From Symbiodinium natans (Eukaryota > Sar > Dinophyceae > Suessiales > Symbiodiniaceae), in assembly GCA_905221605.1 (NCBI GenBank), contig CAJNDS010002307.1, forward strand, positions 1 to 64,000: a stretch of DNA of 64,000 bases, in the 5' to 3' direction. Below the pieces are notes generated by a model. It saw only the letters and a program-made list of their open reading frames with translations. It was not told where the DNA came from and did no database searches. Of this stretch, positions 1-12,669 are shown piece by piece (position 1 is the first letter of the stretch; the number at the start of each line of letters is the position of its first letter). A program made the translations under genes and the position numbers.

Positions 1-15
1 CCACCCCCCCCCCCC

Positions 16-115
16 AGCCCTGCACTTCTGTTCAAAAGCAAAAGAAAAAACCGGTCAAAACCGGTCAAAACTCGGTCAAAACCCCGGACACAAACCCTAT
101 ACAATTTCTATAAAC
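16..115 (+). repeat. Dispersed degenerate unit, copy 1 (direct repeat with 632-745)
   Basis: The stretch from TTCTGTTCAAAAGC through CCCCGGACACAAACCC to CAATTTCT recurs at 632-745 with small indels. Shorter relatives of its end (CCGGACACAAACCCTATACA) occur near 2342-2385, 2650-2705, 2740-2790 and 35660-35715. No terminal repeats or coding potential seen. Confidence 0.7.
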
Positions 116-152
116 CCTAATCCAAAAAGACGCCAGCAATGGATAGCCGAGC

Positions 153-881
153 GGCGCAGGTTCCTCACGCGTTTATCCGGCTTGACCTGCATCCCAGGGC
201 TGTGGACTTTAGGGTTTAGTGGTGAAGGGCTTTAAGGTTTAGGGTTTAGGGGTTAAGGTAAACCCTAAACCCTAAACCCTAAATCCTAAACCCTAAACCC
301 TAAACCCTAAACCCTCAAGGCCAGGATAAATAGAAATTGTAGGTGTTTCATTACGAACAGCTCGTGCAATAATCCTTTATCCTTCACAGCGCAAAAATTT
401 AGCCAAAAGCCCGGCTTTCAGGGCACCAACGCCCCCAAGCCCCCGCCCCAGCGCCTTTTAAAAACGAAGCCCCTCCCCTCCAACCCTTCCAGCCCCTCCA
501 GCTCTCCAGCGCCAGCCCCCCGCACCCCCCAGCGCCCCCACCCAGCCCCCCCCACACCCCCAAACCACCCCCACCCAAAGCCCAGACTCTACAAGGGCAC
601 CCCCAGGCCCCCCCACCCCCCCCCCCCCCAAAGCCCTGCCTTCTGTTCAAAAGCAAAAAGAAAAAAAAACGGTTTTCCCAAAACGGTCAAAAACCGGTCA
701 CTAAAACTCGGTCAAAACCCCGGCACAAACCCTATACCAATTTTCTTTAATTAAACCTAAAAACCTTAAACCCTTTAGAACCCCTAAAACCCGAAAATGC
801 CCTAACCCTTATAACCACCCATTGACGGCGTGACCTCCGGGCTCTGATGGGGGGCCGGCTGCTAGGCCTAAGCTTGGAGCA

Positions 882-915
<34 letters not shown>

Positions 916-3900
916 GGGGGGGGAAGGTTAAGATTCAGGGGTTTGGGGTTTGGGGTTGGGGTTTAGGGTTTAGGGCTCAGGGCTCAGGGTTTAGGGGGGT
1001 GGGGGTGCAAGGCATAAGAGTATTCAGGGTTCAGAGCTTAAGGTTTCGGGCTCTCTTAGGGTCAAGGCTACCGTGAGGCAAAAACTACTGGGTGAGATGC
1101 AGGGTCTGAGGGCTCAGAACTGAGCCTGGTGTGCAGGATTCGTTGATTTTCTCGAGTCTTGCTGTCTCGCTCTCTCTCTCTCTCTCTCCCTCTCTTGTCT
1201 GTTCTTTATCTTTTTTTGCTCCTCTCTCCCTCCCCCCCCCTCTCTCTCTCTCTCTCTCTCCCTCTCTCTCTCTCTCTGCTTCGCAGCCAAGCGCGCCCAT
1301 GAGGCCTGAATACCCAAAACGAGAAGCCCTGAAACCCGAAAGCCTTTTTAGGGTTTTAGGGTTTAAGGTTTAGGGTTTAGGGATTAGGGTTGAGGGTACA
1401 CCCTGCCACAATCTGGCAACAGGTGCGGAAGGCCCAGTACTATGCTGATCTTGGAACCCTACCAAAAACTATGAGTTTAGCGGTTTCTTAGGAGTTATAA
1501 TTGTACCCAAAAATTAAACTTTATGCCCCAAAAATCCCTAAGAGTCATTACTGGGTTGACCCTAAACCCCCAAAAACCTCGGCGAGTCTCATGAACAGCT
1601 TAGGTTTGCGGCCTCGTCCTGGCTTGACCACCATCAACTAAGAGATCAGGGGACCCCTGTGGCCACAGGCTAAAAAGTAGCCCCCCCGGAAGGGACTTCA
1701 CCATTTCAGAAACCACCACCCCACGTGGCTTAACGCGACAGGCGCTTGACATGAAAATTGCCTAGACCCTAGAGGCCCAAGAGTAACCTCGGAAAAAAAG
1801 AAGGCACCCATTTTGGCTTAAAGGGCTTCAGGGTTCTCAAGAAAGGGGAATAAGGGCCAAGAGCGCGGTCGCGGGGGGGGGGGGTGGGGGGGGGGTGAGC
1901 TGGGACGTGGGTTCACCCTGCCAGTCGTTTGGCAGCCCGAAAGCTTGTAGCTGGTTTAGGGTTCAGGGTTCAGGGTTCAGGGTTTAGGGTTTAGGGTTTA
2001 GGGTTTAGGGGATTGAAGGGCGCAGCCATAGATACCAAACCCCATAAACCCTAAACCCTAAGCCCTCAAGACTCAAGACCAGAATTCATTCTGAACTTAC
2101 AAAGTTGTTGGTCTAAACAAGCTGGCACCACGAACTCCGGAAAAAACGCACAAAAAACACATCTAAGTAAGATGACCCAAAACATCACTGAAGTCCAAAT
2201 GTTCAATGTCTTTGAAGAGGCCCCAAAATTTCAACTTAAAACAACAGCCTGCGAAGGGCCAACTCGAAACTTTCGGTCCAATCTGTCGGTCCAAATGTTG
2301 GTCAAAAGGTTTAGGGTTTAGGGTTTAGGGTTTAGGGTTTAGGGTTTAGGAAAACTCTGGACCTGAACCCTATACAATTTCTAGATCCCCCTCGAAGCAA
2401 AACAAAAAAGCCGCTCAAGACTTTCACCCAAAACCCACGCAGAAAGCTCAAGGCACCCCTCAGCAAGTTTCATTGATTTCTTATCTCTCGCATACTCAGG
2501 TCTCCAAAAACGTGATGGACACCTGGGCAAGACCCAAATGTTTCGGGTTCAGGGTTTAGGCTTAGGGAAGCAAAAACCAAAACTTGCACCCACAACCCGC
2601 CAACACCCGCCCAAAACCCGCCAAAACTCGCACAAAACCCGCCAAGACTTTCGCCCAAAAACCTGGACACGAACCCAATACAGTTTCTCCGCCGTCCCAA
2701 GCAAAAAAAAAAAAAAAAAACAAAAACTCGCCCAAAAATTTCACCCAAAACTCCGGACGTGAACACTAATCATACAATCTCTGTAAACCCTATACCCCAA
2801 ACCCTAAACCCTAACACCCAAACCCTAAACCCTAAACCCTAAACCCCAAACCCCAAACCCCAAACCCTAAACCCCAAACCCTAAACCCTAAACCCTAAAC
2901 CCTACCAAATCAGAGACCCTACACCCGCCTCTTTCGGCTCTGCCGCCTCTTTCGGCTTTGGGGCCTCCTTCGGCTTCGCGGCCTGCCGAACGCTTTCAAC
3001 CCCACGGGTTGGGATGTTCCCCCCTTATACAATTTGGGTTTAGGGTTTAGGGTTTAGGGTTTAGGGTTTAGGGTTTAGGGTTTAGGGTTTCGGGTTTAGG
3101 ATTTAGGGTTTGAGGTTTAGGGTTTAGGGTTTAGGGTTTAGGGATATAATAGGGGGTACTAGAATCGCTGTTAAGGACTGTTAGTATAAGGGGGGAACAT
3201 CCCAAGCTTATGGGTTTATGAGTTAAGGGTCATAGGGTTTGGGGTTCAGGGCTTGGGGTTTAGAGTTTAGGGGGGGCTTTGGATCTTCGGGTTCAGGGTC
3301 TAGGGTTCAGGCGTTTAGGGGGTTAGAGGGTTTGGGGTCTAGAGGGTTTAGGGTTTAGGGGGGGTTTAGAGGGGTTGGGGTCTGTAGGGTGGTTTGGAGG
3401 GTTTAGAGGGTTTGGGACCAGTTTGGGGTCTGTAGGGTTTAGTGTTTAAGGTTTATGATGGTTTGGGGACGCTCGACGTGCTCTCCGGCTGAGGGGCTTG
3501 TGGAACTTGCATAGAACAAGAGAAATGTCGCGCATGAACCTGCTTTCGAGACCCAGGTCCCTGTTCTGAATTCAGACCCGGCAATAGCCTAGGACTAAAA
3601 CGGCTGCCCTTTTTGATTTACGGGGGCTTACGGCCTACTCTGGGTCCTAGCCCTAGAACCCTAGAAACCCAAACCCTAGACCCCAAACCCCAAACCCCAA
3701 ACCCCAAACCCTAAACCATAAACCCTAAACTAAACCCTAAACCTTATCCCAAGGAAACGACCGGCCTTTGGCTTTGCGGCCTTGGGCGCCGCTGCAGGCG
3801 GAGCCTAAGCGTCAGGCTTCAGGCGTTTAGGCGTTTAGGCGTTTAGGCATTTAGGCGGCGTTTGGGGTTTAGGGCGTAGGGTTTAGGGTTTAGGGTTTGG

Positions 3901-6900
3901 GGATGTTCCCGCTTATACGAAGAGTCCTTAATGGGGGATGCAATAGGGGTACGAGAATCCCTATTAAGGGTTTTTCGTAGAAGGGGGCTTTGTGGGTAAA
4001 AACCCTAAACCCTAAACCCTAAACCTTAAGGGCCTTTGGTGTTTTGAGGGTTTCATTGGCTTTTGGGCTTCGGCTCTCGGTTTAACAGTTCTGGGTTTAG
4101 GGTTTAAAAGTTTAGGGTTTCGGGCTCCAAGTCCTGGGTTTAGGGTTCAGGGTTTAAGGCTTAGAGCTTTCCCCACCCCCACCCCCTTCCGCCCAAAGCA
4201 ATCAAGAAACTGACTCTGAAACCCCAACAGCCACGACTGAACCCTAAACCCCAAACCCTAAACCCTAAACCCTAAAACCCTAAACCCTAAACCCAAAACC
4301 CTAAATTAAACCCTATACCCTAAACCCACTGAAACCCGGACAGCGACACGGAAAGAAGGGAGTCTAGGGTACAAGCCATGCCCGGAATGGACCTGTCGAG
4401 CAGTTTCACGCTTTGAAGGGTTTAGGGGGTTGGAAGGGTTTGGTTGTTTTTTGGTTTCTTGCGTGTTTAGGGTGTTTAGGAATTTTGGGGGTTTTATGGT
4501 TTGTGGTCTTTAGGGGTTTTTTAGAGTTTTTAGGGGTTTTGAGGATGTTTAGGGAGGGTCTAAGGTTTAGGGCCTAGATACCCTTATATTGAGCCCCATA
4601 ACATAGGCCCCCAAACCTTTCATAGCAGGATCTTTGGCAATCTTGTTGCGTCCTCGGTGGCATGGGGAGAGGGCGCTCAGGCTCTGGGGCTTTCGACCCT
4701 CTAGATTTTATGCCCTAGACCCTAAATCCTACAGAAGGGGCGTAGGGTGAAACCCGAAACCCGAAACCCTAAACCCCAAACCCTAAACCCTAAACCCTAA
4801 ACAAACCCCAAACCCTAAACCCTAAACCCTCAGCCCCGCCTAGCTGCTGCTTTGGGTGGCTCCACCGGTCCCAGCCCAGGGATTCCCCTGCGCCAGGCCA
4901 CAGTCTCTTCTCCCGGCTCTCCAAGGTTTGGCGCTTGGGGCTTAGTAGCCCTAAACCCTAAACCCTAAACCCTAAACCCTAAACCCTAAACCCTAAACCC
5001 TACACCCTGAACCCTAAACCCTACACGGGCTTCGGGTTTAGAACATGAAGGCCTTTAGGCTACAGGCTGCTCTCAATCGCAACAGAGTAGTCAGGAAAAC
5101 GTTCTAGTCGCGAGAGGTAGGACGTCTCGGGTATGTGCATGATGTGTCAGGCCCTTCAGGGTTTATGGATAAGGCTAAGAGTTGGGCTTAGGGTTTAGGG
5201 TTTAGGGTTTAGGGTTTAGGGTTTAGGGTTTAGGGTTTAGGGCTTAGGGCTTAGGGTTTACGATTAAGGGTTTAGGGTTTATGGGTAAGGGTTAAGGGTT
5301 TTGGGCTTAGGGAGGATTTGCTCCTTGCCTGCACCTGTTGTCAGCACGCAACAACACCACAAGTTGGAAAATCCTGCCAGCGTGTTTCAGTAGGGCATGC
5401 CAGAATGAGACATTGGGATCGTAGTGAAAAGAACCCAATTACAAAAACAATAACAATAAGTTAACAAGTGAGAATAATAACAATAAATAAACAAATGAAA
5501 ATAATGACAATAAATAAACAAATGAAGATGAAGATAATATTAATAATAATAAATGAACAAATGAAAAATAAAACTGCCGGTCAACATGGCATTGGGATGC
5601 AGAGCCCCTGTAGCTTCTACTTAAACACCCTACCCGATGTTTGCCACGGCCCCAAGCAATGCCTGGCTTGTGCACGCTGCTGGGCCTGCCACTGGCTTCA
5701 TATAGGTGTGGGGATTAGGAATTAGTGAGCAGGGTATAGGAATTCGGGCTTGGGGTCTACGAAAGGCACCTACCCCACCTCTTATAATTCGATAGAATAA
5801 GAATAGTGCAGCCCAAAAGCCCAAACCGGAAAAAAGCAGTCCAGAAGCCCAAACTGCCAAAACCCTTAAACCCCAAAACGGTACTTTCGACCCACCTGCC
5901 AGACCTGCAGTTTTAGGATTTCGTAGGTTTTCTGTGGCCTAAGATAACCCTCGCCCCTAAACCCTAAACCCTAAACCCTAAACCCTAAACCCTAAACCCT
6001 AAACCCTAAACCCTAAACCCTAAACCCTAAACCCTAAACCCTAAACCCTAAACCCTAAACCCTAAACCCTAAACCCTAAACCCTAAACCCTACACCCCAG
6101 ACCCGAGACCCTAGACCCTACCAACCCCGAATCGGGCGTGAGGGCTTTAGGGCCGGGCTTCGGAGTGAGGATGCTTGGCCCAGTAGAATGAGAGCGTCTT
6201 GGCCCTGAGCTCAAGGTGGAGGGTTTAGGGTTTAGGGTTTCGGGTTTCGGGTTTAGGGGTTAGGGGGCCCCAAGGCCTGAATTCCCCACCCCCCCCGTTC
6301 AAGCTGGCCGCTTGAGGAGCTTCGGAGGCATATTTGGGGGTCCATCCATGATCGTCTGGGCGTCTGCGCCTCTTTAAACCCTGAGCCCCCAACCCCACTT
6401 CCTACACCCTCAACTTTCTAGTCCCAACTAAACCCATAGGGTTTAGGGTTTAGGGTTTAGGGTTTAGGGTCAGGGGGCGTAACAGAGCCCTTCGCTTCCA
6501 CCCTAGACCCCGAACCCCAAGAAGTACAACGCAGGGAGGCGTCGTATAGCCGACCTCGAACCAGACAGTCACCTCGAAGCCTTAAGCCCGCATAACTCCT
6601 ACACTAAGCAGAACCTGCAAACCACAACACTTCCACCGGCGCACCCGCCCTCCGCCCCCCTCCCCACCTAAACCCTAAACCCTAAACCCTAAGCCCTAAA
6701 CCCTAAACCCTAAACCCTAAACCCTGAACCCTGAACCCTGAACCCTGAACCCTGCACCCTGAACCCTGAACCCTGAACACTAAACCCTTCTGCAGGATTT
6801 CCTCTTGCCACCTGCCTCGGGGCCTTTGTAGAGGTTCTCCTCTAAAGGGGTGTAGCCTGCGCGATGCCACGCGGATGGTAGCGGCCCGGATGAAAAAAAA

Positions 6901-8106
6901 TGTCCCTAAACCCGTAACCCGAAACCCTTAACACTAAACCCTAAACCTACATTCATAGAATGTCTGCCAGGGGAGGCGAAGCTTTGTTTGGGAATTGGGG
7001 TTCAAGTTGTCGGGGGTGATCTCAACAACGTGATCATGAACCATACTTCTGATTCTCACTCATCTTGCCGATTTTATCGCTATTGCGCTGTTAAACGCTG
7101 AGTCGTTCTTGGAGCCCTTCTGGGCTCAGAAATGAAAAGGTTGCCAAATAGAGAAGGGAAGGAAGTGGAGCGGTTACACTAGCACATTGTCACATTGTCA
7201 TGCTCATCAGTGTTCTGATCAGCATTGTTCGCTTATACAACCGTTGTAACGCTCGAAGCCTAAACACGTCAGCCTCTAGCGCCCACCTTCAGCCTCAACA
7301 AAAATCCCCTAGGCCGCCAATAAAGGGCCTGTTTAGTTAGAATAGGTCTTCAGGTATTCTATCTCTGACTGGCTGAGTTCTCCAAGGGCAAACAGGTCAA
7401 GTAACTTTTGGTGGCCTTAAGGGAATGCATCGCCCCCAGAATACGAAGAGTATCTAGGGATTCTGAAGAAGACCCCCAAACCCTAAACCCTAAACCCTAA
7501 ACCCTAAACCCTAAACCCTAAACCCTTAACCCTAAACCCTAAACCCTAAACCCTAAACCCCAAACCACCTCTTTTGAACTCTGGGTTCGATGCATGGATC
7601 CTGCTCACTCACCCAAGCTGGCCACACAACCAAGCCTGAAACTAAGGGTTTAGGGTTTAGGGTTTAGGGTTTAGGGTTTAATATTGAAGGTTGCCGGGTA
7701 TCTGCAACCTACACGCTGTATAACTCTCTCTCACTCTCTCTATGTAGTTATGTGTGATACCCAAAGCTAAAACCCGTGCGCTACTCCGACCGCGAAATCC
7801 GTAAGCCCCCCGCTGCGACAGTAAACCCCCGAAGATCCGGAACCCAAAACCTCGCAAACCCCAAGCCCCAAACCCCGACACCCCCAACCGGAAAACAAAA
7901 AACAAACCTTTACCTTCACCCTAAACCCCTTAAACCCTTGAACTCTGAACCCTATACCCCTAAACCCTTAAAATCCTGAACTAGAAAAAACCTTTACCTT
8001 CACCATAAACCCTTAAATCCTGAACCCTGAACCTTCGCGGAGCCTGCGCGCACCCGCACAGGCTTGCGAAAGGTGCCATCTGGTCGTCGGGACCCCGGTA
8101 TCACCT
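153..8106 (-). CDS. PYM1: PYM (partner of Y14 and Mago) gene, multi-exon, C-terminal end outside window
   Basis: PYM binds the Mago-Y14 core of the exon junction complex and helps strip it from mRNA at the ribosome. Minus-strand exons: 8044-8106 (IPGSRRPDGTFRKPVRV, the Mago-binding signature), 6812-6856 (GYTPLEENLYKGPEA), 6309-6363 (PPNMPPKLLK), 4835-4887 (GIPGLGPVEPPKAAA, like PPGLSP of animal PYM), 3766-3791 and about 2928-2982 (Lys/Pro/Ala/Glu-rich linker with KPKE repeats), and 153-186 (KPDKRVRNLRR, like the C-terminal KNLKKKLRQ motif). Each junction keeps phase if GC donors are allowed; most junctions here use GC, as is common in dinoflagellates. The intron after the first listed exon has CGCGCAGGCT at both ends. 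Introns contain telomere-like arrays. The N-terminal exon was not identified and the last exon lies left of position 1. Family call is strong; exact ends of the linker exons are inferred. Confidence 0.75.
317..400 (+). repeat. Dispersed unit shared with 35522-35607
   Basis: The block starting GGCCAGGATAAATAGAAATT and ending near AATAATCCTTTATCC matches 35522-35607 with roughly 85-90% identity by eye. In both places a CCGGACACAA block lies on the same side. This is a dispersed noncoding repeat of unknown origin. Confidence 0.7.
885..914 (+). repeat. Poly-G tract, 30 bases
   Basis: Uninterrupted G run. Similar long homopolymers: G at 9432-9466 (35), 13497-13522 (26); C at 21812-21836 (25), 31020-31050 (31); T then G at 24163-24208. 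Lengths in an assembly are uncertain. Confidence 0.85.
1170..1280 (+). repeat. CT/TC microsatellite with short interruptions
   Basis: Two (TC)n tracts separated by a T- and C-rich stretch. Open frames across it, giving Ser/Leu or Arg/Glu runs, are artefacts. Other CT/GA tracts: 27905-27943 and 29083-29113. Confidence 0.9.
3009..3205. mobile_element. MITE-like element with perfect 22-bp terminal inverted repeats
   Basis: The left end begins TTGGGATGTTCCCC at 3009 and reads through CTTATAC at 3030. The right end at 3184-3205 is its exact reverse complement. The interior is mostly TTTAGGG repeats plus about 60 bp unique sequence. No target duplication is obvious and no protein is encoded. Relatives: 28859-28916 (both ends present, 58 bp) and single ends near 3900 and 18176. 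Confidence 0.65.
5952..6093 (-). repeat. Telomere-like array (CCCTAAA on plus strand), about 20 perfect heptamers
   Basis: One of the longest perfect arrays. Others with CCCTAAA on plus include 8721-8820, 14158-14254, 17276-17365, 19165-19265, 20213-20344, 27365-27500 and 53211-53432. This array lies in an intron of the PYM gene. Confidence 0.95.
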
Positions 8107-9431
8107 CTACGTGCGTCACAGCAGGTTTGGAATTTAGGGATTTAGGTTTAGAGGTTTAGGGTATCGGGGTGTAGGAGACCCGGAAACTCCAGACCCCAAA
8201 CCCCTAAAACCCAAAACCCCCAAAACCCTAACCAGGGAGGGTGCGATTTTAGGGTTTAGGGAATCTGGGTGTTCTGAGTTTAGGGTTTAGGGTTTAGGGT
8301 TTATGGTGGTTTTCAGCCTTGCTTCCATCGTCCTGCACATGGTAGACAGTGCCCGTGTTGGTGGTCTCCACCTCAGAAATAAGGTTTAGGGTTTAGGGTT
8401 TAGGGTTTCGGGTTTAGGCGTCACGGTCTGGGCTATAGCGTTTAGGGTGTAGCTGAAGTTCATAGTGTCGTGTCAACTTCCTGGTTAGCTTCACGCAGCC
8501 TCCATGCTTGTACGAGTTCCCAAGAATAAGCTAAACCTAAACCCTAAACCCTAAACCCTAAACCCTAAACCCTAAACCCTAAACCCTAAACCCTAAACCC
8601 TAACCGTCAACCCCACATGCGTGGCATATGCAGTAGTTGTTCAAAATGAACCCTAAGCCAAAGCCGAACCCCCGCCGCCCCCAAATTCAGAAGGCCGGTT
8701 CCCCTTTTCAGTAGGGACTCCTGAACCCTAAACCCTAAACCCTAAACCCTAAACCCTAAACCCTAAACCCTAAACCCTAAACCCTAAACCCTAAACCCTA
8801 AACCCTAAACCCTAAACCCTGCCGTGAGTTCCGAGTGCGCTGGCATTCTTGGGCCTGGGAATCTGTCCCGACATGGCGCCGCCCTCCACTGCGATGGAGC
8901 TTCCGAACAGGAGAGACCTATTTGGGGTTTAGGGTTTAGGGTTTAGGGTGAGCCCTAAACCCCGAAAACCATCCTAGACCCGAGCCGGTGACCTTCTCTG
9001 AGATTGAGACTTTAGGGTATGGTGTAGATGTTTTGGGTCTACAGAGCTCCCTAAACCCTAAAGCCTAAACCTGAAACCCCTCATAAAGCCATGCAATCCC
9101 GAAGGTCATGCACTAAGGATGCTTGTACTGACCTTTGCCTCAGCCAAAAACTACAAGCATTGATCGGCATCGATACTGGGTTGAATAAGATGGTGGGGTT
9201 CTAAACCTATGCCTAAGCCACCAGAAGCAGGAAAGTGTTGGAGAACAAACCGATTGATTGAGACTTCCATCCTCCCCCCGCACCACAGAGGTTTAGCACT
9301 TCGGACACCCGAAATCTCCCTCTCTGATGGGTGGGGCTTGGAAACGTTTCTTTTCGGTCCTGGCAGGGGGCTCAAAGCGTGGGGGTTAAGGTTTAGGGCT
9401 TTGGGCTCAGGATTTAGGGGTTGGAGGGGAA

Positions 9432-9467
<36 letters not shown>

Positions 9468-12407
9468 GGGGGTCCAGGGGGTTGTTATAAGAGGCTTGCA
9501 GATGTGGTTTAGGGTTTAGGGTTTAGGATTTGGGGTTTAGGGTTTAGGGTTGGGCATTCGCATCTTCAAGAAAGTCTGGAATTGATTTGCGATATCCCCT
9601 GGAGATCTAGAACTCTGTGAGTCGAAGATGAGAAATCCTAAGCCCTAAACCCTAAACCCTAAAACCTAAACCCTAAACCCTAAATTCGGCTTCAGGGGTT
9701 TTAAGGATGTTCAGGGGACACCTCCTCAACTTGCATCGCATTGAAGGATCCTTGGGTGTTCTTGAAGAAATTTCAACAACGTAACAAAGGGTACAGTAGC
9801 CCTTCGTATGGGGACCCCTCACATGCCCTATACAACCCCAGGGCCCACACACTTCAGAACTTTTGAATTTTAAGAAGGCAAATTAGGGCCATATTCAGGG
9901 ACCATGTAGCTACCCTTAGAATGTAGCAAGAGCATGAGTGCTATGATCCCTTGTATTCCCCTCAGTTTTCGGCTATGGAATGGACATTAGAGGCTTTCAT
10001 CGAAACCTCCTGGTCAATGACTCCTAAAGAGTACCGGCATTTAGGTGCAGGGTCTAGGGCTTTTTATGCCTTAGGGCTTAGGAGTTTAGGGTTTTATGGC
10101 TTGAGAGGTTTAGGGGCGTCGCGCGCGAAAACCCCGTCAGGCAGGGGATCGCAGGTGTCGACTGAAAGGCAAGCAAAAGAGCACACGAAGCACTTTGGAG
10201 CTTTGGGTTTTTGGATTGAGGGCTTAAAGAGATCTCTGGGTTGTTCTCCTGGTCACACCTTGCAGGGAGATCGGCAGAGGTGTACTATAAGGGCCGTAAA
10301 AATTAGAAAAGTGATTTTTTTGTTGGGGGGGGAATATATGCAAACCCTAAACCCTAAACCTAAACCCTAAACCCTGAACCCTAAACCCTAAACCCCAAAC
10401 CCTGACCCCTAACCCTAAACCCTTGATACTTTGCCCCCCTATAGTCCTCTGGACTCTGCGAACATACCAACCTCTCTAAGCGAGGCTGTCGATGCCCAGC
10501 GGTGCAAAAGGAATAAGGGTTTGGGGTTGACACAATTATTGGGGTTTAGGGTTTAGGGTTTGGGGTTTAGGGACATAGGCTATGTTCATCAGCGGTCTGG
10601 GTTTAGGCGAAGGTTGTTAAGTTTAGAGCATATGGGGCATATACGGTGTCGGGTTTTATGGCAGACTTGGTTGAGCTGGGCGCATGAATGCTGTGAACCT
10701 TTTTGTTTCAGTGTTGCCTCCAAGTTAAGTTGGCTGACAGGAGCATCCAGTAAACGCAAGCTCTGGGGCTACGTATTTTCCTCGGCGTCCCAGTTGCGCA
10801 GGGTTCGATCGTCGAGTTTCGGACAAATGCCAAGAGATACTTAGGGCTCACTTCTGTCACTCTGCCCCCGAGAGCATGAAAGTCCAAAACCCCACCCTAA
10901 CCCTAAACCCCAAAACCCTGCAGACAGCTGGGATGGATTGTTGTTGCATCAACGTTAAGATTGCCGGATGTGCAATGGCCACTTCTCGGATATTGCTTCT
11001 CATCCTAAGCAGGCATTCAGCTGTGAATGCAGGGTTTGGGTTTAGGGTTTAGGGTTCAGGGTTCAGAGTTGAGGGTTTAGGGTTCCGGGTGCAGGGTTGA
11101 AAGGGCGTAGGGCTTAAGGTTTAGGGTGTAGGGCTTAAGGTTTAGGGTGTAGGGTAGCAGCCAGATTGACATCCGGGCGATGTTCGCAGCGAGTGAGTCT
11201 TGCTGGAGGCGAAGAATCCGGTTGACTGCCCAAAGCCCAACGAACCCCAAAGCCTAAACTGCAGAACAGCAGTCTGCAAGCTAACCCACAAACCCTAAAC
11301 CCTAGACCCCAATGACTTGCTGGTTCTTAGCAGGGAATGAGGGAATGAGAGCCCCTATATATTACCCTTTGAGGGATTTTCTAGGGCCCTCATTCCCTAC
11401 CAGGCCCTACCACGAATCACCCTAAACCCTACATCCTAAACCCTAAACCCTAAACCCTGGACCCTAAACCTTCAACCCTGGGTTGCCAAGGAACCACAGG
11501 GAACCGAGAGGGTACCCTTGTCAGCTTAAGCCCTGAGAACGGAAGTTTGCATCGTAGCTAGGGTTTAGGGTTTTGGGGTTTAGGGTTTAGGGTTTGGGGT
11601 TTAGGGTTTGGGGTTTAGGGTTTAGGGTTTAGGGTTAGGAACCCTAAACCTGCAACGTTTGAGCTGCAGCACTCGACCCTCAACTCTGAGACGCGGCACG
11701 GTATATTCCTAAACCCTAAGCCCCAAACCTTAAACCCTAAACATCCCGAGCCCCACAAATCCTAAAGCCTGAACCGGCAACTGAAGCGCTGAGCTCAAGC
11801 TCTTTCAGCCTATTGAAGACTTAAATCAGAAGCCACGGCCAAAAGCCCCCCCGCACACACAAAGCCCTAAACCCTACCCCCTAAACCCTAAACCCTCAAC
11901 CCTAAACCTAAACCTTCAACCCTCAACCCTAGACCCTAAACCTTAAACCCCAAACCCTGAACCCTAAACCGGCATTTGTCTAAGCTACAAGATACCCCAA
12001 GCCCAAAACGGTGTCTCCTCTGCACCCACGGCCCCTTCACAAGAAGCCCAGCAGCAAGACTAACAAAGCGCTTCTTCCCGTTAAGGCTTAGGGTTTGGGG
12101 TTCAGGTTCAGGGTTGGGCTTAACCCCTAAACCCTAAACCCTAAACCCTAAACCCTAAACCCTAAACCCTAAACCCTAAACCCTAAACCCTAAGCCCTGG
12201 ACTCTAAACCTGGATTCTTCCCTCCAGCCCATAAATCAGACCCTGAGGGTCACATCACCTAGACCACCCTAACCCCCCACCCTGAATCTCATGTCTACAT
12301 TGGCGTTCATCTTATGTGTGACCCTCAAGGCTGCATCATGCACAAGGTATAACAGCAGGGCGTGCATGCTGCCAGTCAGAAACAAGCACTCTGTGGCTTT
12401 GCTTGCG

Positions 12408-12596
12408 TTTAGGGTTTAGGGTTTAGGGTTTAGGGTTTAGGGTTTAGGTTTTGGGGTTTAGGGTTTAGGGTTTAGGGTTTAGGGTTTAGGGTTTAGGGTT
12501 TAGGGTTTAGGGTTTAGGGTTTAGGGTTTAGGGTTTAGGGTTTAGGGTTTAGGTTTTCGGGTTTAGGGTTTAGGGTTAAGGGTTTAGGGTTTAGGG
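12408..12596 (+). repeat. Telomere-like array (TTTAGGG on plus strand)
   Basis: About 26 heptamers with a few variants. Others in this orientation: 3035-3142, 12895-13030, 16463-16590, 20430-20525, 22520-22690, 32400-32520, 35370-35437 and 61290-61438. Arrays of opposite orientation alternate every few hundred bases, so this is not a chromosome end. Confidence 0.95.
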
Positions 12597-12617
12597 GTTC
12601 ACCATACCAATGAACAC

Positions 12618-12669
12618 CTGTGGAGTTGCGAGCTCCTGTTTCTGAGCGGCGTTCGAGACTCCAAGCACC
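12618..12669 (-). CDS. Possible 52-nt internal exon of an unrecognised gene
   Basis: The segment follows an acceptor TTAATTGCAG and ends in CACAG|GTGTTC, a GT donor. It reads VLGVSNAAQKQELATPQ in one frame (1 + 51 nt). No family is recognised and no flanking exon has been joined to it. Confidence 0.35.
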
